Shown: one piece after another, positions 10,558 through 20,555 of the stretch
Position numbering within the stretch: the first letter of the stretch is position 1
Layout of the letters: the number at the start of each line of letters is the position of its first letter
DNA from: Coleophoma eucalyptorum
Lineage: Eukaryota > Ascomycota > Leotiomycetes > Helotiales > Dermateaceae
Length of the DNA: 64,000 nt
Assembly: GCA_026120035.1 (NCBI GenBank)
Contig: JALRME010000041.1
Location: 124,001-188,000, forward strand
Direction: 5' to 3'
Position numbers and translations under genes: made by a program
Notes under the pieces: model-generated
What the model saw: the letters and a program-made list of their open reading frames with translations, nothing else
What the model was told of the DNA's origin: nothing
The model's database searches: none

Positions 10558-13500
10558 ATGCCAACTGTTGTTGAGAAATCTTGGAATGAGCTACTGGGTG
10601 AACTTCTAAGTGTAGATCTCACACTCACAGATGGGCATTTCCCAGAAAACATTGATGAGGTTGAAGCTAGAAAGGCACCGAGATACAATCTAGAAGAAGG
10701 GATAGAGTTTTGGTCCGCACAGAGTCTACTTTCTTCCGCTAATCCATCACTCTATCCCTGCCAAAGCCCCAGTGAAGCATCCGAGGTTGACTGCTCCCTA
10801 AATATCTCTAATTTAATATGCTATGGAATGGTGAGTTATATCCGTACGCTATCATATTTGATATTAGTTATATAGCAGTGCAGAAACTTACAGAATGTTC
10901 AAAGATATATCGTGCCGCAGTGCAAGTCGTGGGAAACATGGCGGCAGTTGATGCGAAGCTAAAGACAGGCGAAAACCCTAACGTCAGCGAATATCTCACA
11001 TTTAATATTGGAAACGACTTGGATAAAGTGATACTGAAATTTCAAGACAATACTGAATTTGGTAACCTGAATATTCACACAAGTAAGGCTTTAGAGCCTC
11101 TTATCGGTCGTTCATCACTCGATTTCGATGCGGTTGCATCGACCCAAGCATTACGCGAGACAATTGGTAGAGCTACCAAAGCCAGTGATGCCATGGTACG
11201 CGTCAACATTAATATTTATGGGTCAAAAGATGCTGCGAAAGAAGTAGGACGTCTCTTATCCGACTCCAAAGTTTACTTGCAGCGTCCGGATATCCAACGA
11301 CCAGGAACAGGCTATGACAACCCTCATACCCTGAAGTTTCCCGACATGCAGGTTTCAGGATATGAGTATCAGTTTAAACAGACTGCTGATCTTAGATTAA
11401 CGTCTGTTGATGCTGAAGCCTTTCAAAAGACTATCTCTAATGTGTACGCCTCGCTAACCCGAGGGACAAAACTAAATCAAGTGGAAGGGGACCGACGGCT
11501 GAAGACAAAATTGCTGCGGTAAGTCTATAAATTTTCAACTGCTGCTAACTATTTAAAAGTTTCTTTTCTGTTACATTTATAGATATCCCCAATTATGACC
11601 AATGAGAGGTGGCTATATACCTCGTAAATACTAATTTATTGAGCATAGTCATCAACAAGAAGCGCTAGGTTTTATGGTACAGAGAGAAATCGGTCCAATC
11701 CCACTAGAATTCTGTCTTTGGAAACCAATGTTAGGCGCTGATCAAGGCTTGTATGTTAAAGACCTATAAGCTTTAAAGAACATTTATTAATCCTAAGAAG
11801 GTATTGCCATGAGGTGACGAAAGCAAAGTCACGGATGCAGAATCCAGAGACCGGTGGAGGCATTCTTGCAGACGAAATGGGGATGGGAAAATCACTCTCT
11901 ACTTTGGCACTTATCACGAAGACACTTGAAAGCTCATATGATTGGGTGAATGAGCACGGTACTGAAAATTTGGAAGATTCTCATACTCTACCAGCTCGTT
12001 CTCGAGCGACATTGGTTGTAGTTCCTTCTGCAAGTATGATTATCCACTATTCTAAATATCGTAGGGCTCTTTGCTGAGAATAACTTCTAGTACTGATCAA
12101 TGAATGGCTTCGTGAAATTGATATGTAAGACTTGAGTCTAGATCATTGTCTAAGCTAATGATTTGTGGTTTAGGCATCTAGATGGAACACTAAAAACCAT
12201 TAAATATCATGGACCTAAGCGCACAAATCTACTTTCCAACATAGAACAAGTTGATATCGTACTTACAACCTACCACACACTAGTGGCTGAATTTGAGAAG
12301 AAATCGAGTCCCCTTCATGAGATACATTGGTTTAGGGTTGTCTTAGATGAAGGTAATTATACTTAAGAGACGGAAAAATCACTGAATCTAGGCTGATATC
12401 CCACCAGCTCACATTATCCGGAGGCAAGTAACAACCTTCTACCGAGCAACTTCTGAGCTCAAAGCTCGATGTCGATGGTGTCTCACTGGTACTCCCATCC
12501 AAAATCGACTTGAAGATCTTGGCGCTCTCTTTGGATTTATTCAAGCAAGACCTTTCCATAGTATGGCTATGTTTAGGAGATTTGTGGCTATACCTTTTGA
12601 GGAGAGTGAGGAGCGTCGAGCTGTCGCTACTCGAAATTTTAGTTTGCTTCTTGATTCCCTATGTCTAAGAAGATCCAAGGATCTGTTACACTTGCCTAAG
12701 TCACAAGATAGGATTCGCTTCCTTGAATTCTCCGGAGAGGAGCGGGAGCAGTACGAGCAGACAAAGAAAATCATGAACCGGGCCCTCAGGCAACGGGTTG
12801 GGGAGTCATACAGCAAAAGCACGTTCGGAATGTTTCAAATTCAACTGCAGCTACGAATTCTTTGCAATCACGGTACTTATCAGCACTCATTTTCATGGAC
12901 TAGGAGGAGTCTTTTGGATGAGAGGGGAGATGCGCTAAGCTTGCTAGGTAACAGCGGCCAGGTCAATTGCTCAGCTTGCAGACAGTCGATGCCAATCATG
13001 GGTTCAAACAAGATCTATACGCCATACACTGACATTTGCGGCCATGTTTTATGTTCGGAATGCTTGGATGAGAATGAACAGATTCGTGGTGTTGGGGGTG
13101 ATGAAATCATGAGGTGTCCGCTATGTGCTGTTAGTGGGGTGCCTCTAATTACGACTGGGCCTGGTATTGTGGGTGAGAACTATGATGGTAATTACCTAAG
13201 ATCAGAGGGAACATCTTCGAAAATGAATGCACTCATTTCCGACGTTCGTGAAGATTTGTGGACTACAAAGAGGCGAGTTGCCGCTTATATCGCAGTTATT
13301 TAGCGGATAATGCTTACCTTCTTGCAGTATAATTTTCTCTTCTTGGACTAATACACTGAATCTAATTGAGATGTATCTCCGCAAGGAGGCCATACCATTT
13401 TCACGGATAGATGGACAGTGTCCTCTTGGCCGCCGACAAAAGATTATCGACGAATTTTCTAAAACATCAAAACCAGTTCTTATTATGACAACTGGTACTG

Positions 13501-13860
13501 GTGCATTCGGGTGAGCAATCAAATTTACATAATCCTTTCTGTAAGTCGCGTCTAATCAATTCACTACTTAACCACTTGAACAGATTGAATCTTACATCCG
13601 CAAACCGCGTATTCATCATCGAGCCTCAATGGAACCCAAGTGTTGAGAGTCAAGCAATTTCAAGAGCAATCCGGCTAAGGCAAGAGAAATCTGTCCTTGT
13701 GACAAGGTATATCATGAAGGGTACTGTTGAACAGGCAAGTAGTCGAAGATGAATTCAGAAATCCTATAATGACATTAATTAGGAAATGCGATCGCAACAG
13801 GAGAGGAAATTAAGAATCGCTGAGATTGGCAGTAAATCTGCAACTCAACAGGATGGCTGA
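10558..13860 (+). CDS. SNF2-family helicase/ATPase with embedded RING finger (Rad5/Uls1-like)
   Basis: Predicted 911-aa protein from ten exons: 10558-10830, 10884-11518, 11649-11750, 11798-12033, 12091-12124, 12174-12352, 12408-13272, 13328-13510, 13584-13734 and 13783-13860. The short ORFs look broken, but every junction restores frame. Helicase motifs: [14 protein letters not shown] (motif I, about residue 360), DEAH (motif II, split by an intron), LTGTPIQN (motif III), and a C-terminal helicase block ending [11 protein letters not shown] (motif VI, diverged from the usual RxGQ). A C3HC4-type RING lies between the two helicase lobes (CSAC.., [13 protein letters not shown]; about 673-725), as in Rad5/HLTF-type proteins. 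Likely a nuclear, DNA-dependent ATPase coupled to ubiquitin or SUMO ligase activity. Introns 13273-13327 and 13735-13782 begin with GC rather than GT. The exon 1/2 junction is the least certain. Confidence 0.87.
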
Positions 13861-14359
13861 TCTGTCAAAACAATACCGGCCGATTATGGAAGAGAAGAAC
13901 TGCATCTTCCAAGCATTTCAATTTGGAAAGTTCCGCAAATTTACTTCATGGACCAGCTAGTGACTTATTTCTCCCCTTTATCTAGCTCCTTTTCTGTTTC
14001 TATAATGTTGTATGAATCCTGAATAAATACAGATATGTATCCAGAGAACCAAATTATATATATACCTCATCATATCGGGTCTTGTTTGAATAACTGAAAT
14101 TTCTCACATTGCCTTTCCCTTTGATTATAAATATCAATACATCTTCTAGATATCAAGTCTCCAACATAAATAGGCTCATATTTGACGCTAGCTTCAGGAT
14201 ATAATCCGCGGGTCCAATCTGCAGCATTGAAACAACAGATTGACAGACCCACGTACTACACTTACATTATATGGAAAGGTATAAGCCCACAACATCTTGT
14301 CTTCTTAGCGACCATTAATCCATTCGTCAGGTTTTCCTATCGGCATGGAACTTTGTACT
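13861..14359. other. Intergenic spacer
   Basis: Lies between the helicase 3' end and the PNP gene tail. No gene or repeat was recognised. Confidence 0.5.
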
Positions 14360-15718
14360 TTAACGGAAGGACCCAAAGAAACCACGAACTCGAACTTGCT
14401 GCGTTCGGCGCTTCCGTGCAAAAAATGCACCCCAGGACCCGTCGGCTTTCATGGCTTGCTGGGCTAACCTTTGTCTTTCTAAATATTGGTCCTCGGTCTC
14501 ACCCCTCATCATTTTAAGAGGCAAGAGATAAGGTTCCAGTTCAGTTCCAGATCTACTGTTAGGCTGTTGGACTTCCTGAGCCAAACCAGATTGGTCATCA
14601 TTCCGCGGTACAGGCGTGCGGCCAGCAAGCTGACTGTTGGAAAGACCAGGCCCTCTTGTTCATGAGTTTGGCATCTGTCCCATCGCAGCGGGTTGCAATG
14701 AAGACCTCTGTTGATTTGGGGAGTTCTGAGGATACCCAGATATCCTGAAGTCATTGATAGCAGCTGCTTCATTTACAGTGCGTATCTTGGCTACCTCTCT
14801 AGGTGGTATTATTGTTAGCAGCTCTTTTGCGTATGCTGCTGCCACACCTGCCGCATACAGCTGCCAGTCATCATTCTTATGCGAGTCAGCGTAATCGCAG
14901 ATCCCTCGTATGACCAGGCACTGAAAGGTGTTCATGAGGCCGGCTGCCTCCATTTCGAAGCATATGACACCTCCGAGCGCAGCGCTGGCCCGGTCCCTCT
15001 CCATCCCAGACTTCATCACTTGGTTGCCAGATGCGACTGTCCCATAGTGTAACATAATCTTTCCCGTTGCCCGCTCTTTTCGGATCACTCTTTGATCTGG
15101 CCTACATGACCTGCATGTACCTCCACTTTCGTGGTTGTAACTCGCCTGGTAGAGAATGTCTGGGCCTGTATTCCTCCGGGAGAAGCCCGGGATTCTCTCC
15201 AACTTCATAAGGTATTCTGAGAGCTTACTTTGACCTCGGGTTGCGTTTGCGCGAACTTGTTGGACTGCACTGAGCAAAATCAGTGGTGGTGCGTTGAGGT
15301 GTCCTGCCCGCATGAATCCGCTCGGTGTCATTTTACCAAAATCATACTGCACCACTCCGCCAAACGTATTGGAGGGCTGTCCAACGACGATATCGCCCAG
15401 ACGTATATCCGCCGCTTCGCTGGGTACACCACCTCCTATGCCTACCATCAGTCCGAACCGTATTTTCTTGAATGCCGCTCGCATCTGGGATGCGGCGGCT
15501 GCGGCAGGGCTGTTGCCTATACGCCCAGCTTGTAGGCACACAATTACAATATTATGGCCCGCGATGGAGCCTAGATAATAAAGGTTGTCGTCGTGTTCAT
15601 CAGGTCCGAGGACCGTGTGCTCTTCATCCAGCATCTCCTGTGCCGCGGCCAGTTCGCTGGGAAGAGCGCACACCCAACCTACTGTATATTCATCGCGTGA
15701 AAGTGGAAGACGTGCCAT
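14360..15718 (-). pseudogene. Nucleoside-phosphorylase (PNP_UDP) domain protein interrupted by an in-frame TGA
   Basis: From ATG at 15718 (MARLPLSRDEYTVGWVCAL) an intronless frame runs 352 codons to TGA at 14660-14662. The same frame then stays open for another 99 codons to a stop at 14360. The first part is a PNP/uridine-phosphorylase-like fold as used at the N-terminus of many fungal NLRs: TVGWVCALPSE, LMVGIGGGVP, DIRLGDIVVG, YGTVASGNQV, CFEMEAAGLMN and IRGICDYADSHKND. The second part has a charged tail (GETEDQYLERQRL). A CGA-to-TGA change would explain the stop. Either the gene makes a 352-aa single-domain protein or it is newly disrupted. No NB-ARC or NACHT module follows, so this is a stand-alone PNP protein. 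In NLRs the domain is thought to act in signalling rather than salvage. Confidence 0.7.
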
Positions 15719-16768
15719 CTCGGCGGCTGGTGTTGGTTTTGGTACAATAAATCAACGTTGGTATCGTTACCTTAACTTTTCCATAGCCTGATACACAGCT
15801 GTAACCCAGCCACGTCGTTCTTCTCCATCCTAAAGACATGGTTCATACTCGTGACCACCGGTAGGAAGTTCACTTGAATTCTAGTTGGACAGTTTCTTAT
15901 CTCAACTGCATGCGCGCGCGAGGGTTGTTCTGTCGAATGGAAACCGAGCATTCTACATGACACCCCTACATCTACATAATAATCACATGACCTTTCTGCT
16001 TCTACACTTCAACATTATGCCTACTGTTATGCAGATGCTGCCAGCCAGTCTTTGCCTTTTGGTTTCATAATGTTACCTACTCTTTCCTACTCATTAGCTA
16101 CCTCTGATTTGTTCTCGCTTGTTCCTGCTTGCTAACCCTACTTCCGGCTCGCTCTTACTCGATACTTGTAAGGTCTTGTTCCTTGGGTATAAACAGGTAA
16201 ATAAGCAGAAGATGATAGACTCATCTGATACGATAGACTCGTGTATCTGCAAAGCTATGCCATTGTTTCTGTGTGTGTAATCTCGATAACGAGAGAAGAA
16301 AAGCTAAGTACAGTCAAAAAGGAATACAATAGAGAAAGAGAGGTCGCGCCAGCGCCTAGTACTGACAAGTGCTGGCAAGGGCAGGTGCAGGCGGTAGGCC
16401 CCAACAATACTTAGCTGTATTCCTATCTAATTGCTAAGTTTAGTTCACTATATAACTTATTTACTCCCTCTCTACTAACTACTAGGTGTTTATATGTCCC
16501 TAGCCTACCACTAGCAAGCTCTCACCTTGCTGATAGCTAAATATCATTTTGTTTTATTCTCATAATCTTTTTTTTCCTCTCAAGTTTGCTATTGCCCTAC
16601 TTTAATCATATTACTGTGTATATTCGGTTTGATATAGCCCTGATGTCCTTTTATATTCGTCTTTAGGATTACTCAATCATGTACAAGTAGATATATGACA
16701 CTCTTTTCATCCTGTAGCATTTTATGCCCGCCGTCGAGGACAACACGATATATGCACAAATAAAACAC
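15719..16768. other. Intergenic spacer
   Basis: Between the PNP start and the DHA2 transporter stop. It is C/T-rich near 16080-16150 and otherwise AT-rich. No gene was recognised. Confidence 0.5.
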
Positions 16769-18720
16769 TTAGTCTTGCTTTATGCCAATCCTTCCCATTC
16801 TACGGAGGCCAACCCCCCCTACAACACAAGCCATGATCATCCATGCAAACGCTGCCCAAAAGCTTGCACGGTAGCCCACCATGAGCGCATCTGGCGAAGC
16901 TTTATCTGCAAAGCTGGAACTCTTTGTAGCAGAAGATGAGATGATTGCCATTACCGTTAGCCCGATCGAATTTCCGAATTGCGCGACAGTGTTGAAAACC
17001 GCACCGGCGAGGGCTTGTGTGCGCGCGGGAAAGACTTCAGAAACCACGAGAAGGCCGACGGTAAACAAAATGTCGGCGCTCAAAGGCGTTAAGAGCTGCG
17101 CAAAGAATGCATTGTACCAATATGGCGAACGTACGTGGATCACTGCCATCAAAAGTGGCGCTCCAGCACTCAAGAACATCGACCCCAGAACTAGATAAAA
17201 TGCCGAGATTCTATCGATTAATAGACCGGTACCCACTTGAAGTAATGCGCCCACAACCAAACTTGGTAGTATGCGAATTGATGTCTCCAGAGCCGAAAGG
17301 TTCTGTACCCCTTGGAAGCTGATAACCGTTAGAATTATTCAAGCCAGACAGAAATATATCCAATCCTGCCATAGCACAAAGATGTTAAATGAATCGGGAG
17401 ACGGGGAAAACTCACAAGAGACTGGAGAACATTTCCATGGAGTTTAATACTGCAAATGAAGAGAGTACCATGATGCAAATACTCGTAAAGACCGCGTTTT
17501 TCCATATGAAATTAGGGATTAATATAGGTTTCTCTCGTCGTTCTTGTTGACTTTCCCAGTAAATGAAAACTGGCATGAGAGCTAAGCTGATAGTGAGCAC
17601 CACAATATTGGTAGGATGCCGAATATTGGAAACGTCATTTGTCAAGTTTCTATGAAATTCCATAAATTAACCGAACAATCCAAAACACGGGGTATTAACT
17701 TACGCAAGCACATATGACAATAGTGCCAGACTGGCACAAGCTATTATCGCCCCGATCCAATCGATCTCGGTCTTAAGTCTTGTCAAGATTGAAGCCTCCA
17801 TGGCCTTATCTGGCGGCAGAGCCCAGATGCTCACGGAAAATAGGACCAGTGTCAAGCCACCGCAGAGATAGTAGCCAAATCTCCAACCCACTGTATCCAG
17901 GAAAACTCCCGCAAGAATTAGACCCATTGAAAAACCGATAGGCTGGACAAGGCCCAAACAGGAGAAGCCAATGTTGCGTGCTCTCCCACTTGGCAATGAA
18001 TTTGCAACAATCGCAACCGAGGTAGGAAGGCATAGAGATACAGCAATTCCTTGCATGGCTCGAAACATTATCAATTCGATTCCACTTCTTGCAAGGCCAC
18101 AGGCGAGGATGAAGCATCCAACGGTGAAACATCCCGTTAAATTGACAATACGATTTCCCACAACATCCGCAATTGAGCCTGCGAGAAGTAGGCATGAACC
18201 GCTAGTCAACCTTTTGGATCATAGGATTAGAGTTTGCGGCAGTAGAATTGCAAGGATGTGTGTAAGTTAGGGGGCTTACGCGTATACTGATGAAGGCCTA
18301 GTATGGATTGTCAGTCTCTGATCATTGTTTGGTCGCTACATCACCGCATATCATCTTGGACATGAAGATCACTAGCAACATGGGGGGCAGAAGATTAACG
18401 GAAGGAATATGCTACCATAAGAGCAAGTGTTCTGCTAATCCAACATCTACAGCAATGCGTGGAAGACCGACTGTCAAGAGCCCAGTACTTAGACTGCTTA
18501 TAAAGTTAATGCCTGTCAATGTCGCCACGGTCATTATAACTCGTCCTTTCGGCAGACGACCATTTTCTGACTCCTTTACGACCTGAGGGTTTCTTGAAGG
18601 GCTGTAAACTTCGGATAATCCCGGTTCGTCTTCGCGAGGCTTTTTAGGCAAAGGTACCAGTTCCAATGTGTCGTTACGTCGTAGGAGGTCACTTTGACTG
18701 GCTTCCATGAGTTGAGCCAT
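16769..18720 (-). CDS. MFS drug:H+ antiporter, DHA2 (14-TM) type
   Basis: Predicted 537-aa protein. Exons: 18720-18416, 18297-18280, 18210-17704, 17649-17416 and 17318-16769. The second exon is only 18 nt and supplies PSSVYA between LLLW and LTSGSCLLLAGSIADVVG, which matches the continuous TM1-loop-TM2 of the family. A hydrophilic N-terminus of about 60 residues precedes the first helix. Family marks: GSIADVVGNR (motif A region), RAMQGIAVSLCLPTSVAIV (motif B region), and a GxxxGP-like stretch in TM5 (GFSMGLILAGVFLDTVGWRF). A plasma-membrane exporter of drugs or metabolites is the usual role. Substrate cannot be told from sequence. Confidence 0.87.
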
Positions 18721-18885
18721 GTTTATTAAGCTTAGTTATCAATAAGTTCGAGGTAAAAGTACGAAGTTGTAATGGAGGATGGCATCTTTACATGTAGGAT
18801 GAACTAGCGCTTACTTGGTTGTCAGAGTAAGTCTAGCCTAGCCGTAACTAGTAAGGTGGCCCGTGTTATATATCAAGAGGGCGTA
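18721..18885. promoter_or_regulatory. Upstream region of the DHA2 gene, ending at the transposon target TA
   Basis: The 5' flank of the exporter is only about 165 bp before the inverted-repeat element. The element's TA target copy is at 18884-18885, so the insertion sits in the likely promoter. Confidence 0.4.
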
Positions 18886-18964
18886 ATCGTAAGCTGGCTA
18901 CCCCCACTTTAAACCCACCATACAAACCACCACACCCAGTGGTAGTAAGTCTTTTTGGATATAG
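18886..18964 (+). repeat. Left terminal inverted repeat
   Basis: 79 bp, matching the reverse complement of 19734-19811 at about 75 of 78 aligned positions. Confidence 0.88.
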
Positions 18965-19039
18965 CCACCTTTTGGATATGGCCACCGGGCCAACTATTCT
19001 TCTATACCGTATTCTGCCCCGTGATCTGTCCTTAATACA

Positions 19040-19700
19040 ATGCTAGAACTCCAACCTACACCTATTTTGATACCTATTTCGAAGTCCATAATGTCTCAGC
19101 AGACCTCCTCTAGGTTATTACCTTCCCCTGGAATTATTTCTACCCCTAAATCAGCCCTCCGTACCCAGTATGAAGAGGCCTATCAATATATGGATGCTAG
19201 GCCCTAGGTAAGTACTACTAAGGTAGCACGAATTTTTGGGCTAGCTAAGAGGACTTTCCGGGGGCATTATAAGGACCGGAAGGCTAAATTCAACAACGAA
19301 AAAGGTCCAGAAATACTTCTAAATACACAAGAAAAAAAGGCTGTTTCTAGGTATATTGAACTATAATATTTCAGTGGCTTTCCTACTATATTTGCTATAG
19401 TCTAAGGTGCTATTAGAAAGCTTGTTTGGTTCCGGAATCCTAATTTCTAGCTTTCGTCTAAGTCTTATACATAGGAATTTCTACGTACATTAGAAATCAA
19501 AAGAGTTAAAACTAAGCCTCTAGATAATAAGAGGAAATTAGCATAAGATTATACTATAGTCTCTTAGTGGTTTCAGACATACGAATGCTATATATATATT
19601 AATAAAATCGAAGGTTACTATAACTCTAGTAACACCTATAGCTAGCAGTATAGAAGGAGAAGGATCTAATTCAGAATGTAGCCTTGATTGGCAATAGAAT
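19040..19700 (+). pseudogene. Transposase remnant (Fot/pogo-like HTH region)
   Basis: From ATG at 19040 one frame gives Ser/Pro-rich sequence, then a helix-turn-helix-like stretch (TTKVARIFGLAKRTFRGHYK) and LNTQEKKAVSRYIEL. The frame is broken by more than ten TAA/TAG codons, the first at 19205. Most stand where Gln (CAA/CAG) would be expected, which is the mark of C-to-T mutation of CpA (RIP). The DDE catalytic part is missing. Similarity is to the N-terminal DNA-binding part of fungal pogo/Fot transposases, judged by eye. Confidence 0.65.
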
Positions 19701-19733
19701 CAAGTATATAGGTAGGTAATACTATTAGAATAG

Positions 19734-19811
19734 CTATATCCAAAAGACTTACTGCCACTGGGTGTGGTGGTGTGTGTGGTGGGTTTAAAGTGGGGGTAGC
19801 CAGCTTACGAT
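19734..19811 (-). repeat. Right terminal inverted repeat
   Basis: 78 bp, partner of 18886-18964; followed directly by TA. Confidence 0.88.
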
Positions 19812-20288
19812 TATTTGACTGCAAGTGGGGATTCTGAGCGAGTGGAAATTCGCTTGGCAGACACTACACTCTGAAGACCAGTAAAATCCTGCTCTGTCTT
19901 CTCGTCTGTGACAGTTCTTGACGAACAAGTTACTTTACTACTTTCCATAATGTACTGACTATAAATCAGGTCAAGTGATACATTGGTGTGGCTAGAGATA
20001 GCCTAGGTGACTAGTGAGTATTATAAACTAAGGCTTCAACTGCATTTCTCTTTAGGTATACATGTTATCAGCTTTCTTGATGTAATAATTTTCTGTTCTT
20101 TCTAATTGATTTAATAATTACATGTTCAGATCTTTGCCAATTGATTCCCTTGTCTCTATTTCCTCTGACATGCAACCGATCTTTCATCAGAAGACAAAGT
20201 ACTAGGGTGATTAGGACTTGAAATTCGCGTTCGCAACGAAGTATGTCCCTCCATTAGCTCAAATGATCTCTATTTCGGACCTGTTGTT

Positions 20289-20552
20289 TCATAAGAAGGC
20301 AAGATTATTTATACTGTCTAGTGTGTCAGGATGGTCCGCTCCGAGTTGCTTCTTGCGAGTCTCTATCACTTGCACATACAGCTCTTCGGCGGCGTCCCAC
20401 CGGCCCTGGCTCTTGTATGTCGACGCAAGATTACTCACGCTAGCTAGCATGACAGGATGATCTGCTCCGAGTTTTCTCTTGCGACTCTCTGTCGCCTGTT
20501 TAAACAGCTCTTCAGCATCGTCCAACCGGCCCTGGTCGAAGTATAGATTCGA
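20289..20552 (-). pseudogene. Fragment of a kinesin-light-chain-type TPR protein
   Basis: About two TPR units are readable: DDAEELFKQATESRKRKLG with DHPVMLASVSNLASTYKSQG, then WDAAEELYVQVIETRKKQLG with DHPDTLDSINNLAFL, ending in a stop. These 42-residue repeats form the sensor part of many fungal NLRs (PNP/NB-ARC/TPR and patatin types). No NB-ARC or other upstream part is seen nearby, so this is a relic. It lies on the same strand as the PNP gene but 5' of it, so the two cannot be the N- and C-terminal parts of one intact NLR in this order. Confidence 0.7.
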
Positions 20553-20555
20553 TTC

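Larger units (their letters stand above)
18886..19811. mobile_element. Decayed Tc1/mariner-superfamily (Fot/pogo-like) element with long inverted repeats
   Basis: The element is 926 bp, flanked by TA on both sides (18884-18885 and 19812-19813), as expected for Tc1/mariner target duplication. Terminal inverted repeats of 78-79 bp (18886-18964 and 19734-19811) begin ATCGTAAGCTGGCTACCCCC and differ at about three bases and one indel. A short direct repeat (TTTTGGATATAGCCACC) lies inside the left end. Too short to hold a full transposase, so it is an internally deleted, non-autonomous copy. Confidence 0.85.

Noticed and set aside
10831..13860. Helicase gene as a pseudogene, because its frames appear broken
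   Set aside because: Every break is resolved by introns in correct phase, two of them with GC donors, and all conserved motifs are present.
14360..20552. PNP gene and TPR fragment as two ends of one NLR
   Set aside because: On the minus strand the TPR part would come first, opposite to the known PNP...TPR order, and an intact exporter and a transposon lie between.
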